Positions 11,843-24,247 of a DNA stretch of 64,000 nucleotides are shown here, one piece after another. Source of the DNA: Osmia lignaria lignaria. Lineage: Eukaryota; Arthropoda; Insecta; Hymenoptera; Megachilidae. The notes under the pieces are model-generated. The model saw nothing but the letters and a program-made list of their open reading frames with translations, had not been told where the DNA came from and ran no database searches. Both the position numbers and the translations under genes were made by a program. The stretch's first letter is position 1; every line of letters begins with the position of its first letter. The stretch is taken from assembly GCF_051020975.1 (NCBI RefSeq), contig NC_135041.1:11482256-11546255 (forward strand), written 5' to 3'.

Positions 11843-12450
11843 TAATGTGACATTGTGCTCTAGATGGAACATAATTCCGCTATATTGAAGCTTTGATGCG
11901 CGTCTCTAAACAGTGAAGAGTATTCGATACGCGCGGGTAATTCAACGTTTAATGAAATTCAAAGCGGCCGCTTTCATTGTCACTTATGATTTCACCCATT
12001 TCCTATAAAGCTGTCGAGCGAGGTTTGCTTTAATGAAACGCGACACAGCTTGTCACACACCCTTCTCCGTTTGAAAAGTACCAAAGCCATATTCGAACAA
12101 CGTAAAAATCCTCTTGACGAAGTAACTTCGTTTCGCTATTCTCATCAAGCCTATTAGAACGGCGCTGCAATTATAAAAACAACTCTCACGAACATTTGTA
12201 ACTTCCGCGAGTACAAAGAGCACCTTTTCATTAACCAAATGCTCCAAATGGAGCCGGGCGACACGATATCGAGATTGCAATCGTATCGGCGACGATTCAA
12301 AGAAAAATGTCAAAATAGAATTTCGCGTTGAAAATTTTAAGAAAATTCCAAATTTTAGGATACGACGCCCGGTGAAACGATGGGATTGATAAATTTTTGC
12401 ACGAAGAAAGAAACTTGATGCGATGTACGATGGATGGAAATAAAGAAACA
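11843..12450. other. moderately GC-rich stretch, 132-codon minus-strand frame
   Basis: The minus-strand frame at 12053-12451 runs 132 codons. It lies immediately downstream of the putative first-exon donor, so it would be intronic if that exon is real. Its translation is not recognisable and it probably reflects composition. Confidence 0.3.
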
Positions 12451-12468
12451 TTTAAACAAGATACTCAC

Positions 12469-12712
12469 CAAGGGGGGTACCGCGGGTAGTGGCGTCACGT
12501 TGCAAATGGAAACACGGGATGAACAACAGGAAATTACCTGGAGCGTGTGGCCTGCCACTGGAAGAACTCGAATGTCACGATCGAGTGAATAAAAGAAAAA
12601 CGAAAGAGGAAACGGAAAGTTCGGATTCTCAGCGGCGAGAAACGTGCGCGTGATTGCGTGTCGGGGCGCGGACTGAACGACTGGGAGAGCACGGTACGTC
12701 TCCGGTTGTCCC
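12469..12712 (-). other. putative non-coding first exon, minus strand
   Basis: Read on the minus strand, this segment starts about 30 bases downstream of a TATAAAG box (12741-12747) and ends at 12469 with CCCCCCTTG followed by GTGAGTAT, a near-consensus splice donor. There is no ATG in the roughly 240 bases between, so if transcribed it would be 5' untranslated; the open frames here begin with GTG, not ATG. The segment is clearly richer in G+C and CpG than its surroundings, as expected for a promoter-proximal exon. The gene would run left; no downstream exon could be identified with confidence between 1 and 12.4 kb, so it would continue after a long intron, possibly outside the window. It may also be a non-coding RNA or not a gene at all. 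Confidence 0.35.
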
Positions 12713-12900
12713 ACCCCACGTTCTCCTCAAACTATCCCCACTTTATACCCCGGCATGAAGCTCCAAAGCTTCCCCCACGATCCCACACCCTCGACACTTC
12801 CAGTACCGTTCGTCGTCAGCGCCAACGCCCTTGCGCACTGGGGACGTCTACGAAGCGTGGCCTAGCCGCCTAGCCGGTCCTTCGTCACTCGACACCTTCA
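12713..12900 (-). promoter_or_regulatory. CpG-rich promoter-like block with TATA box
   Basis: The minus strand reads CCGGGGTATAAAGTGGGG, a canonical TATA box with GC-rich flanks (12735-12752). The block to about 12900 is GC-rich with frequent CpG, in contrast to AT-rich DNA on both sides. Together with the donor at 12463-12468 this supports a minus-strand start near 12712. No initiator motif is obvious at the expected spacing. Confidence 0.4.
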
Positions 12901-13326
12901 ATTCTATCCTACACCTTCCTATCTCGCTTCCTCCCTTTAATTATTATCACCTCGACAAAAAGAAACCGTGAAATTCTGATAATTCACTGTGAAACTATTT
13001 GTAATTAACGCTGGAAGCTGCTCAGCCTTTATTTGGCCAAAAAGAATCTAAAAGAACTCAAGTTACCTTCTTTAACTTAATAAATAGGTTTTTATTTTTA
13101 AAATCATTTATTTTTAAGATGAATTATACTTCTTATTAACCCTTTCTACCCTCAAGTACCACATCAAAATGTTATTGCTGAACGTTTATTACTCTGACGA
13201 TGAATTGTTAAAATGTTGAAGTGTTTTATTAATTTATTACAATTTGAATGCTTCCGTTTCGGTATCTGATCAAACGCTTAAATTACCTGGAAATTCTTGT
13301 TGGAACAATGCGTCTTAGGGGATAAG

Positions 13327-13740
13327 GTGTGATTCTGGTTCTCTCAGGGCAGAATTGGCCGCAGTTAAAGTGCTATCAGTGATTCAAACTTACTGAAGTG
13401 TTGAAGATCGACAAGGAAAATAATGGTCCTCTATATAGACGGGATAGGCTGTGATCCTTCTAGGGTTGAACGACTACACGAAAAGCAGAAAAGCTTATAA
13501 GATATCTTATCGTGATCGCAGACTCTGATGGGATCAGAAAATCACCTTAATACCTAACATCCAAGGAACCATCATATATAAGTGGCCATTAATGCAGTAA
13601 TTTCAGTGATTCAATTAGGATCAATTAGAATCAACTAACTAAGTTTTCTCAATAAATCATCCAATTACAACTTCAAAGTGTGAATAAATTTTTAGTTTTT
13701 AACTACTCTATTAGTTGTATGATTTTGACACTCACATTAT
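13327..13740 (+). mobile_element. solo-LTR-like segment
   Basis: TATATAAG at 13575-13582 is followed at 30 bases by the initiator TTCAGTG (A at 13605), and AATAAA comes only 46 bases later (13651-13656). A start site followed so closely by a polyadenylation signal is the layout of an LTR R region. The upstream part is GC-richer and U3-like. TGTGATTC near 13328 and CTCACA near 13737 are possible TG...CA limits, but no flanking target duplication was found and no second LTR, gag or pol is present. An alternative is a short promoter of an unrelated transcript. Confidence 0.3.
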
Positions 13741-15239
13741 TTCACACGATTTCACATGATTTTTGAAATCCAATTATATTAGTTTATTTGAAGAAGTATT
13801 TATTCTTTTCTTTGACATCAAAGCTAATCTACAGAAAAGACATTAGTTGCTGGATGATCTAATATTTCATTACCGGGGATGTGTAACAAAAGTAAAACAA
13901 GATTATCCCAAACAAAGACACGTTCGAGTACAATACTGATAAAAGTACACCATAAGAAAAACAATGAACAATAGGTCGTCTAGCTCTTTGAAGCAGGTGA
14001 AAGATAAAAGCTGATGACTGGCTAGACGTATTGATTTGTTTCTTTCAGAGGTAACAACGTTGGTATTTATCTTTAGCAAGAGAATGTTGCCTTTTCGAGA
14101 AACTTTTATCTTCATCTTCCACTTTGTCTGACGTATACGGCGAATGGAGTGTTGATGATTAGAGATCACCTGGCGCATATACTGGGTGTCCAATATAACC
14201 ATTTTGAAGTCAGTCATGTTTAGGAAGCATTTGTTGAAAAAACCAAAGAATTCTGATAGAACTAAAAGTAGCATGAAATCATTAGATTCTTACATATCAC
14301 CCTGTTGCATTTTGAAATACCCAAAAGTCCGACACTGTTTGATAACATCAGTAAATTTCTAAAGACGATCTAAATTTAAGATTCAAAAGTAAAATGTCAA
14401 TTTATATGATATTTTTACTCGAAGAAACTATCTTCATTTTCCTATTGAATTTAAAATTAACCTCTCAGCAAACTAATCATAAATCATGTACTTTATTAAA
14501 AATTAACAAATCTTGATTCTGTATGTCAAGCAACAAGAAGAAGAATTATTCTGATAATAACATTTTAACATTTCATTCGACCGATCAAATTTTTGTTAAC
14601 ATGAAAAATCTTCTCAATATTCAAACAGACATTTTACTTTAAGCCTCGATTAAATGTTTCAGAATGACATTTAAGATTGTCAGGTGCTGAGAAATCTTTG
14701 TTATGGTAACCTACCGAGACAGAAACACGACGATATTACCACAAACGTAGATTCTGAATACGACTATAAAGGAAAGCTTTATAAGGGTATTCAAGTTTTA
14801 TGTTAAAAGTACAGAAGTGTGTGCATTTGCCTCCTATTATACTCTCGTAGAATCATAACGTGGGTATACGCAGCTATATGCACCTTTAAAGTGCAGAAAT
14901 GTTTGCACAGAGCAGAGAGCGGCTCGTTTATACGAACCAGATAAATCTACTTGAAAAAATAGGATATACCTGATCATTATTGACTTAAGATTTCTATTCT
15001 GCTTATTGTTTCATTAGATTTTTATTTCTAATGATTTTATTTCTAATTATTTTATCAAAAATAGCAATTTCCCAACAAGATGATTTATCAATTGCAAAAA
15101 GATAGAAGAAAGAGAGAGAGTTATTTTTTTAATACATTGAACATGACAACGTTTGAATAATGGTCTAGTTAAACTACTTGAATTTCGTATAAAATAGACC
15201 TGCAACACGCCAGTGAAAAATTCGATAAATATTCCTTCC
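13741..15239. other. gene-free stretch
   Basis: The 123-codon minus-strand frame at 13903-14274 is AT-rich, lacks splice context and is not recognisable. Nothing else is supported here. Confidence 0.45.
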
Positions 15240-15997
15240 CTTCGATATTTGACCCAGGTGCGGTAAAGGATTTGCTGTTGAAATGTCTCTACTTGACTTT
15301 CGATGAAACTTTCATCAGTATCGAACCCTTTCTCGATTCGAAACGAAATTTTTCTTAATCGAACGCTTTTGTATTGTTAAAGACATTTCACTCAAACGAA
15401 ATTTATGATTAAATTTTGCCGGGTTAAAGTGGTACTAAATTTTTGTTTAAAAAATTGTACGAGTTTAATTGAAAATGTAAAATAATACAATACAATTTCA
15501 ATTTAATTTATTTTATATTCCTGATCAATAAATTGTGAATAAATTTTAAAATAGTTTGTCAATTACAAATTGGTCAGATTGAAAATTGTATCTAATGTTA
15601 ATATTTATTTATTGAAATTTAACTACTTAATTAAGTAAGTGTAATCCAAATAAAAATTACTACAATCATGAGCAGTACATAAATAAGTATTCACAAGTAC
15701 TTTTTCATCTAAATATATCAGAATTAAATATAATAAACATAATTCTAAAGATGAAAAGAAAGAAGTTTGCTAGAGTTTGTAGCATTTTATTCCTTTTTAT
15801 AGAATCTAATTACAAATTTCATTTTAACCGGATGCCTTCTACACTATAGAAGTATTCAACTGTAAAAGAATTCCCTTTTGAAGAGTTCGATACTCTTCGA
15901 CAACCAGTTAAATGTTCTGATGAAAGTTTTATCAGAAGTCAGGTAGGTACATCCCAACAGCAAATCCTTTTAATCGAATCTAGGTCGAATATCGAAG
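15240..15997. mobile_element. foldback element, about 80-base inverted ends
   Basis: TTCGATATTTGACCCAGG at 15241 onward, through AGGATTTGCTGTTG and ACTTTCATCAG (to 15318), returns inverted at 15917-15996, where the reverse complement reads TTCGATATTCGACCTAG ... AGGATTTGCTGTTG ... ACTTTCATCAG. Identity over the roughly 80-base arms is about 80% by eye, and weaker similarity (GTATCGAACYCTT) continues inward. The interior of about 600 bases is AT-rich and non-coding. No target duplication was recognised. Terminal sequence does not place it in a superfamily. Confidence 0.5.
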
Positions 15998-18900
15998 AAT
16001 TTTCGGTAAAAAGCTACCGATCAGAAGAATGTTCATCGAGTTCTTCATGAACGTTTATCATGCATACTTCAAAGTTAATTCTGACTATCACGTCTACGTA
16101 CAGTTATATTAGTACGTATTTATAATTTTGCTGGTTCCTCTATCTAGTTACACTAATACTTAATAATTAGATTATTAATACATATAGTTTGCTACCAACA
16201 TCCATTTTTGCTATGGCTATCAGTGTGTTAAATAATTTAATACATAGAAGTCAAAGTAAGAGGGCAGCCAATTTAAGTGTTAACTTAGTATTTGAAGTGA
16301 ACCGATTATTCAGACATTCACATGAAGAGTTTAGCGAGTAATTTGTAGAAAACTGGCAAAGTTTCCGATGAGAAATTTGAAGGATAAACAAGAAATGTAA
16401 TTTAAAACGGAATGAAGTAATTTATCAAGTTGAGCGGAACATAAACTCAAGGGAGTAAAGTAAGCCATTTATGTTTTATATCGTTATGGCCTGGGTACGA
16501 ACTTAATTAATGAACATTTTTAATTAGCCCTTCAAGCAATGAGCAGAAAACATTGTGTGAGGTTTGAATCTCCTGCGTTAATCAATTGCTGTCAGCTGAA
16601 AAATATTAATTAAAAGTTTAGTTTTCAATATAGAATCAAGTATTGAAGGTATGTACGAGATGTACAGGATCTGTTTGCAATTTTAATAAACGGGAATTCA
16701 TAAATTTTTCAATTAAATATGAATTACATTTTCAGTTCTAAAGATGAGGTAAGCTGTACTAATTTTGCCACTCCACTAATCGTTAATATTTTTAACTTTA
16801 GTAAGACTTCATCGGAATTATATATTGAATATTATTTATGTTTTAATGTGATATGCTTATAGATTCCCAGTGAGAATTTCAACAAAAAATTTCAGCATTA
16901 TATACTTTTTGACATTTGTTAAATATTTCATATTTTGTAAAAATAAATTATTGGTACATATAGTATCAATTATCATAAGTATGGTAATGATTGATTTTTG
17001 TTGACATTCTTAGTCTGTTTTATAAATTATTTTATGCTTAAAATAATTATTTACTGGTCTTTGTAAACACGATGGATGCTTATTTACAGTGTTATGGCAT
17101 TTTATTTTTTTATGGCAATCATGCTTTTGTGCGATTCTCTCAGGAAAAATTTCGCTGATTTAAAATAAGGAAACAGAAGGGGATGAAATCCCTACAGTAA
17201 CATGTAGTGTACTTTGCAGAATCCACTCTCAACACATTTGTTCTTTTTTACGTATTCGTTGAAATAGAAAAAAAAAAATGGAATCGTAACCTTTATTCCA
17301 CAGAAGAAGAAAAGTTACACGTCGTTTCAAGAAAATTGAAAAAAGAAAACTGCAACCTCTATAAAGTTTAAGTTATCAAAAAAGTTACATGTACAAAAAT
17401 TGATAAGACCTTTTTAACATTTGATTATCTTTTAATAATGATATCTCACTAAATGAATAAAAATAGAGTATAAATACTTGATTACTACCTCTTGCTAAAG
17501 AGCATTATATCTGATACTCTTAGAGGTTGCTTTATCCTCAAATTAAATGTAAAGAAATTTTTAAATGAAAATTCCGACTAAAAATTGCTTTCGGTTACGT
17601 GATCGTCTTAAAGATTAAATGTGATGGAAAGAGTGCTTTAAAGCAGATATTCTCAAATATTCTCTCTCTGCTGAGACAGAAATCATTTCACATATTCCAT
17701 TTTTAGGTTGAACTGTCTTTGAGCGGTGTATAAGTTCTTTAATAACGAGTGCTTTTCCATTTTTTATTTGAACAACCATTTAATTACCATGTATTGTACC
17801 ATGAAATCTATAATTTAATAGGCAATAGAAGCAAGTGGAGCTTAAACTCGATACATTCTAGAGTGGATAATGTTTAATTCATCGTGCATAATGTTTCCTT
17901 ACTACCCATATAATCTTACATTATGTACAAAGTACCTATCCTAATTAAAAATCAAATAAACAAATAAAATTCTATAAGGTAATCTCTATTATAGGTAGTT
18001 GAATAAGACAAAAAATTCTCTTATAAAATTATTAATTTCTTAATTAATAATTAAGGACATTAATTTTTGTATTTTTTTAAGTACTATAAAAAAAGTAATA
18101 TTGAAAATATATTAATTAAGAAGTAGATATAATTTCAAAAAGTATTATCAAAGAATCCAGTTTTATGTTGAAATGTCACATGTTATACAATTTTCATTTG
18201 TCTTATGATTATAAAGGCTTTTTCTTTAAGTTTTTTTTCTTTAATTTGTAATTTGGTTCGCTCATTAGATCTTCCTTACCTGCAGGTCATACAAGGCAAA
18301 AAAAGAGAATCCTGTTTTTCCATCGACAAAGAAAGACGTTGAGAAATACCGAGAAGATGAGCTAACTAGTTACGGAGCTTTAATGAAACGAGGAGAAAAC
18401 TGAGTGAATGGCATTCAAAAGTCTTGGAATTAAATTTCGACCTCTTATTGAAGTTATTGAAGGAAATACATGGCTTCACAAGTTCCTAACGTTTCGGTAT
18501 AATACGTAATACAGTCATACAAAAGATTATTTATTATAGGAACGATTCTTGAGTGTTGCGCTGTTCAATAACAATTTCTTCATTTTTATATTTTATTGAA
18601 ACAGCAGTTATGAGAATAAATCTGACACGTTCATAAATAGGTTGAAATTATTTGAAACCTTGTTAATTTTGCAATAGATTGATTAAAAATGTTGGTTAAC
18701 TCTTCCTTTGTAATTCTAAATTTATTATTTCGTTGTTTGTTACCATTTGCGTAACTTTTTTTACATTTGCAATCTGTTTTTGAGGTAGGTCAAGTCTATA
18801 AAAAATTTCGAAAGGCGGAATCTCTTTCTATTTTCTAAAATTCTTTGTGGTTCTAACGTGGTTTGCTATAAAACTCTCAGCCGGTGTACCACCGATTAAC

Positions 18901-20140
18901 ACGCTCGGTGAAGTATGCTTCAGACCGCGCACCTTTGACGCAAAAGACGTTGAAAGCTGGTTTCCGGCTGACGAGTTTCAAGCTCTTTTATTTTTTATTT
19001 CTTACCATTCACCGAAATAAGTACACACCTGACTGATAAAATGAATCCTTGGAGATACTTGCCATATCCTTATTACGCTCGACCGAATCTAACATTGGTT
19101 CAATCTTGAACCTAGTCCAATTCTTGTAGTCCACTACGTTTTGTATGCTACACGAATCTTTCCCGAGATACCGACACCGAGCTGTTCACGAAAAATAGGG
19201 GGACAGTTTTCCAAAGAGGGTTGTTATGACCCTCCGCATTAAAGCACGAAGTTCTACAAGTGGTACGTGCATCGAATAGAAACTGAAAAACTGAAAGGCT
19301 GGCATATACTTTCCTTTTGAATTCTTCCAAAAATTATAAGAGTTGGCTCATTCGTTAACTTGATATATTCAAAAGTTACATACAAGGTAACGTTTATAAC
19401 TAGATTTGCAAATATTTCTATACAATGTTTTCTTTTTTCAATTAACCAGATGTGTCATTTTATTTTTTATATATTTCCCATATCTTGTATGTGTTAAATT
19501 TTCAACATTTTTGGCATTTTTCATTTCATGGAGTTGATAAGTTTGATTTCTAACAGGCTCGATTGAAAGAAAATATCAATCACTATCAAAATTTAAACGT
19601 TTTCACTGTAACGCCAACATTTTTCGTAATTTTTCTCAAAAATTGCTCTCTATTTTATTTTTATTACGTTCAGCATGTACGAGCTTATATCAGGAAATCG
19701 GAAGATGATCGATGCAACCACTTTGGTTCGCAATTGCTGCAAGCTTGCAAATTTCCTTATGGTTTTAGTACATGCGTATACTTCTCGCACTGCTTGCCAA
19801 AGATTATACTTTGACCCTGTTCCAGTATGTACTACATTACGTAATGTATGATTAAACGACTGTCTTTCTGGCAATTCCGAAGGTTCTAAAGGTGAGCAAT
19901 ATCGTGTCAGATTGAATATGAAGAGGAACAGCAACAGAAACACTTAATATACGCCGGGTTCGTTAGTCTAAGAGAATCTTTGATTACGTCTCATTATACC
20001 AGCTATCTCTTGCAGAGGTAACAGAATAAATAATGTAAACAATTCCGATGAACAAAATATTTGAACGAAAATTTCATTTCTTGAAAATATTAAAATTATT
20101 GATACTTTATTTTTTATCTCTTAAATTTCAAACATAAATT
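15998..20140. other. gene-free AT-rich stretch
   Basis: No supported gene. A slightly GC-richer patch at 18880-18990 and frames of 60-97 codons around 19.1-19.9 kb (overlapping on both strands) are unrecognisable. There are many A/T homopolymers and no clear repeat copies. Confidence 0.45.
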
Positions 20141-20160
20141 CACAATGATGGATCATTGTG
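20141..20160. repeat. 20-base near-perfect palindrome
   Basis: CACAATGATGGATCATTGTG has nine-base inverted arms with a two-base centre. Function unknown. Confidence 0.6.
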
Positions 20161-20759
20161 ACAGCACTGTGTTTTTATGACAGCTGTAAAATCTGTAAAC
20201 TTTATATCGAGAACCTTATTCCAAATAAAACATTTAAAAGATCCTCTTTTTTTTATTTATAATATAAGTAGTCGAACTTGTACAAATTATTTACACATTT
20301 GTTCCTATTGATACAAGAGACATTTCTTTTCGGTGCATCAAACAACATGAAAAAAGTTGCTTGAGTGGACGTTTTCTCGTTATACTTTTCTGTTAAATAT
20401 TTTGACACTCCATCAACGACGAGGCAAAAATCTATAAACAGTGTTATTAAGCAACTAATGGATGACCTACTTTCTAGTGACGTGAAAGCATAGAGGTAAT
20501 TGAAAACGGTTAAAAAACCTTTTATCGGTTCTATAAACGGTGAAAGAAACGAAAACTGCACCGATAGAAATATCTTTACTAGGTAAAACACGTTTTCTGG
20601 CTGCATGTAGCTTTTTACCAAACATGTGCTGTTTTTAGGTAGCTGTTTAATATTTCACGAAATACCAACGTTTAAAATGAAAATTATATAAAAATAGGTT
20701 TCTGACGAAATTACAAACAATAATTGCTAACATGTAAGGTACGATAAGTTTTTAATAAA

Positions 20760-20956
20760 CCTCGAACGGCGGACCATGAAGAGAGTCCCAATTTTAACTT
20801 AATTTTGTGTTCATTTTACATAGTCCCTTTAAAAATTATTCTTGAAATATATGAAACTAATTTGTTTAAAAATGATACAATTAACTTTGAGTTAATATCT
20901 TTGTATACGTTTTGTAAGTTTCCGTCGCGATCGATCCAAACTCCGCTGCTTAATGG
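20760..20956 (-). mobile_element. piggyBac-like MITE, copy 2 (inverted)
   Basis: Reverse complement of the family. On the plus strand it begins TAAA-CCTCGAACGGCGGACC and ends GGAGCGGAG-type sequence reversed (CTCCGCTGCTTAATGG) next to TTAA at 20957-20960. The body includes the mirrored AATTTTAACTTAATTTTGTG and TATATGAAACTAATTTG blocks. About 197 bases, the most complete copy here; one flank has mutated TTAA to TAAA. No coding capacity. Confidence 0.65.
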
Positions 20957-21796
20957 TTAATATTGAATTAGAAAGAATTGAAGAGTTCAGACGTCGTGTA
21001 AACAAGAAGTTTTAATGAACTTTTCTGAATATAACTCGAATTTCTTCGGAATGCTTTGATGCTTTACATTATAATAGGTTCCTGGAGAAATTCAAAGCAA
21101 GGTGCGATCAATGAAGATTCTAGATGGCACAAACGGTTCCAGGAAATCGTGCTACCCGGCACTCAGAACGTGTCAGATATCTGTTTTGGACAGATACCAG
21201 AATCCGTCTCTTAAGCTACCGTTTGTACTAATTGGCTTCTTGTTTTCTCGATTCCCTGCCCTTCCTTTGAACGTTTAAGATCGTACACGTAACCACAAAA
21301 CCATTTCAACTTTAGCGACAGAATCATTGTCAAACGTTCTCTGGTTTCATGAGAAATTCTGCCAAAAATGGACTGCCACGTTAAATACTGTGGTAGACAA
21401 CAGTGCCTGATATCTAAAATTTAATGTAATTGAACAAATGATAATGAAAAATGACTAATTTTCTAATTATAATTTATACTTTTCTTATGCATTGCACAAA
21501 GAATAAATAAAAATCAATAATAGCAGTTGTTGAGAAAGTTGTTGTAACATTTAAGCAATTTCTATGAAGCATGCAAGTGTCGTCAAAATTGAAATTACTC
21601 CTTCACCCATCAAGTATGCAACCCTCCAAACAGCATGTATGTCTAAATTGAATTCTCAATTGTGCCTGCAGAATGTTTAATACTCCTACAAGGTTAATTA
21701 TGCATTGCACACGTTTCACGTAATTAAATCTACAGAGATGTTACAAAAATGCAAAAAAAAATTTTAACGTACGACTGCTAAATAAATCATACAAGC

Positions 21797-22015
21797 ACTA
21801 GCGTAACTTGAACCTTTTTCTGGGGTGGATTAGGTTTTCTAAAAATTTTGAAATGTTGGAAAACTGGGATTTAGAAAGTTTGAAATTCTGAAACACTGAA
21901 ACTTTGGAATTTTAGATCTTTAGAATTGTGGAGTTCTGATATTTTAACATCTTTAAGATTTTTTATTTGAGAATCCTAAAGTTTTTGAATTTTAAAATTT
22001 TAGGATGGTGAAGGT
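21797..22015 (+). mobile_element. TGGCGTAAC-family element, copy 1
   Basis: It begins CACTAGCGTAACTTGAACC, like CATTGGCGTAACCAGG at 55.4 kb, followed by a long AT-rich body made of quasi-repeats of TTTTGAAATT / CTGAAACTTTGGAATTTTAG. The start resembles the CAGTGGCGTAAC termini of many hAT elements. The right end is not defined (set where the quasi-repeat stops). Confidence 0.35.
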
Positions 22016-22960
22016 CCATATTTTTAGAGAAGAGTTCGTTTCATAAAACTTTCAAAACATCCAAATTAGGCGATCTTTTTCAGTATATAATCATAATTAT
22101 CTGTACTTAATGTGGTTAATTAATTAATTGATTTACGATTTTTTTCGAAATAATCTGTGAACGTCAAGGTCTAGGAACATCCTGCACTTTTCAAGGCACA
22201 TGTACACGTTTGCGCATATATATTGAACACCTGTCCTCGTTTTTTTCAGTGACAGCCAGGAAGATTAATACCTCGCCGGTGCTATTAATATCGTTAAGTT
22301 GAGAAGAAAAGGCTCGCAAGACGGCTTTAACTCCGTAATTTATCGAGTGGACTGTCGCGATCCCTCTTTCTTTCTCTGGTTTTCATATTATCAAACGAGG
22401 CAGAGGGTAAGGAGGAAGGAAGTCATTCGAACTTCCAGAGAATTGTCTGTGCTTCGAGCACTTGTGCAAGAGTAGAAACGGAACAGAAGGAGAAAAGCTT
22501 TTCTTTCGTGTAACTACCTGTGTGCACTTCTACGATGCATATATACTTGAATATATACTTTTCTTTCTGAAGTTATTGAAAATGATAGGATCTTTTCTTA
22601 AACCTAAGAAAATTTAGAAATCTTGAAATCTTGATATCTTTAGAAATCTAAATATCTTCTCTTTTTAACCCTTTAGCTGCTGAAAAGTTCAATGTACCAC
22701 ACACTGTAGGTAGAAAATTTGTGATAATGATATACACGTCAAGTTATGTTAAAGATATCAATAAAGGTGTACGTATTTGGTTGAAAATAGAGTTTTGTTG
22801 TTTGAGGGAAAATTTCATTCTTTATATTTTAATTCTGAATTAAGGTTAATTAATAAAGTATTGGCCACAGTTTCCTATAACATTCTTCCATTCACCATCA
22901 GAAAGAACTTCGAAAGCGATAGAACTCTGTCGACCCCAAAAGTTCGTTCAACACGTACAT
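22016..22960. other. gene-free stretch, GC-richer patch at 22.2-22.5 kb
   Basis: Bases 22240-22500 are moderately GC-rich and purine-rich on the plus strand, with a near-palindrome GTGCTTCGAGCAC. No exon could be defined. TTAACCCTTTAGCTGCTG near 22665 looks like a TTAA-MITE left end without a partner. Confidence 0.4.
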
Positions 22961-23199
22961 AAATTTGTTCGGGTACCCGTAATTTCGTGACCTGCATATC
23001 AACTCGGGACCCAAACTCGACTCGAAACCAGAAGCTCAATTATATCCGATTATGTATGATAACATACGAAAACATTTACAAACTTAAAAATTTTCCCTCG
23101 TCACAGTGTTGGCTCCCAAATTGACTTTCGAGTTTCGAGTCGATTTTGGGTCCGGAGTTGATATTCGTTTCCTGAAATTACGAATATCCGAATAAATTT
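22961..23199. mobile_element. imperfect inverted repeat, about 80-base arms
   Basis: The left arm (22961-23041) includes CGTAATTTCGTGACC, TATCAACTCGGGACCCAAA and CGACTCGAAACC. The right arm (23121-23199), as reverse complement, reads CGTAATTTCAGGAAACG, TATCAACTCCGGACCCAAA and CGACTCGAAACTC. The arms are about 80% identical by eye around a 79-base centre holding a small palindrome (TATGTATGATAACATAC). The vocabulary (GGGTACCCG, GACTCGA) recalls the GGTGTGCGAG family but the order differs. It would fold into a long hairpin. Confidence 0.55.
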
Positions 23200-24247
23200 A
23201 TTTGTCCTGAACGAATTTTTGAATTTTGTAGTCAATTAATAATTGTTAAGCTTTACATAAGTGCTATTTTGTAATACATTTTGCAGGCTTTCTATTTTTC
23301 GAAATCTGCCACTGATGTACAAAATTGAATACTTTAAGCGTCTTTCAATGTTTAAAATAAAATGGAGCAATTAGTATCTAATGGATGAAGGAATGGAATC
23401 ATCTTTAATCAGAGAAAAATAAAAGAAATCATCACTCTATAAGTAATACTCATTTAAAAGTGATTGAAAAGAGTAGTGAAAACCGAAGATTAGTTCCTTA
23501 TAAACTGACGATACTGAACTACAATACATCCAACAGTGAAACATTTCAGCTTCGTTACGAACCCTGGTCGAGAAGTTGCTCATTACTTCGAAATGGATTG
23601 TTACTGATCACGAGAAAAGGATTCTATACAACAATCCTAATCGTAAACGACGGAGAATGGTGCGAGATGAAAAATCTATACTGTGTATAAGACCAAAGCT
23701 GTACCCAATAAAAACAGTTTACTCTATCCTTTAAAGGATACGAAATACGTAAAACTATATTTAGCACTTTGTTAAATATAATTTCAATAGCTTTGTAAAT
23801 TTTGCAATGTTTAATTTTAATTTTTTTTTAAATTTTCAATTATCAGAAATATCAAATTGATTTGGAATTTTTTTTTTATATAGCTAAAAGAACATAAGAA
23901 CCTAATCCAATTTTACCCGAAGTATTCTAATTTTGTTCACCAAGACATTTCCAAGACTTCCATCAGGTGGCGAACGAAGAAAAATGTTAATGCGAATCTT
24001 TTGGTTGATGTGAATTTTGCATACACGTTGCGAGGAAGTTTCCTGCACAGGATATGCATCTACGCGGTGCAGGAACGTTGCATGCACTATTAAATTGGAG
24101 AAACCAGTTTACAAACCTCTCGTTTACGTTCTTTCGAAATCCGACGTTCTCATGAATTTTCGATATGTTAGTCGTTGTCGAAGGGCAGGAAGATGCTTCA
24201 AGTTTCTTCTCAAAATAAAAAAAAGAATCTATTATTATACTTTATAT
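23200..24247. other. gene-free stretch
   Basis: A 76-codon plus-strand frame at 23460-23690 ends 20 bases before AATAAA (23708-23713), but it starts with GTG, has no usable ATG before its last residues and is unrecognised. The remaining sequence is AT-rich. Confidence 0.4.

Noticed and set aside
12355..12714. 119-codon and 61-codon minus-strand frames over the CpG-rich block
   Set aside because: They begin with GTG, contain no early ATG, and the longer one runs straight through the splice donor at 12468. The block is more likely untranslated.
13135..13160. TTAACCCTTTCTACCCTC as a TTAA MITE
   Set aside because: No AAGGGTTAA partner within several hundred bases; a lone match of this length is expected by chance. 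The same applies near 22665, 28742 and 53350.
14185..14215. ACTGGGTGTCCAATATAACC as a transposon end
   Set aside because: Only a short motif resemblance; no inverted partner and no second copy in the window.
23460..23690. 76-codon frame ending just before AATAAA
   Set aside because: It starts with GTG, the first usable ATG is near its end, and AATAAA is common in DNA of this composition.
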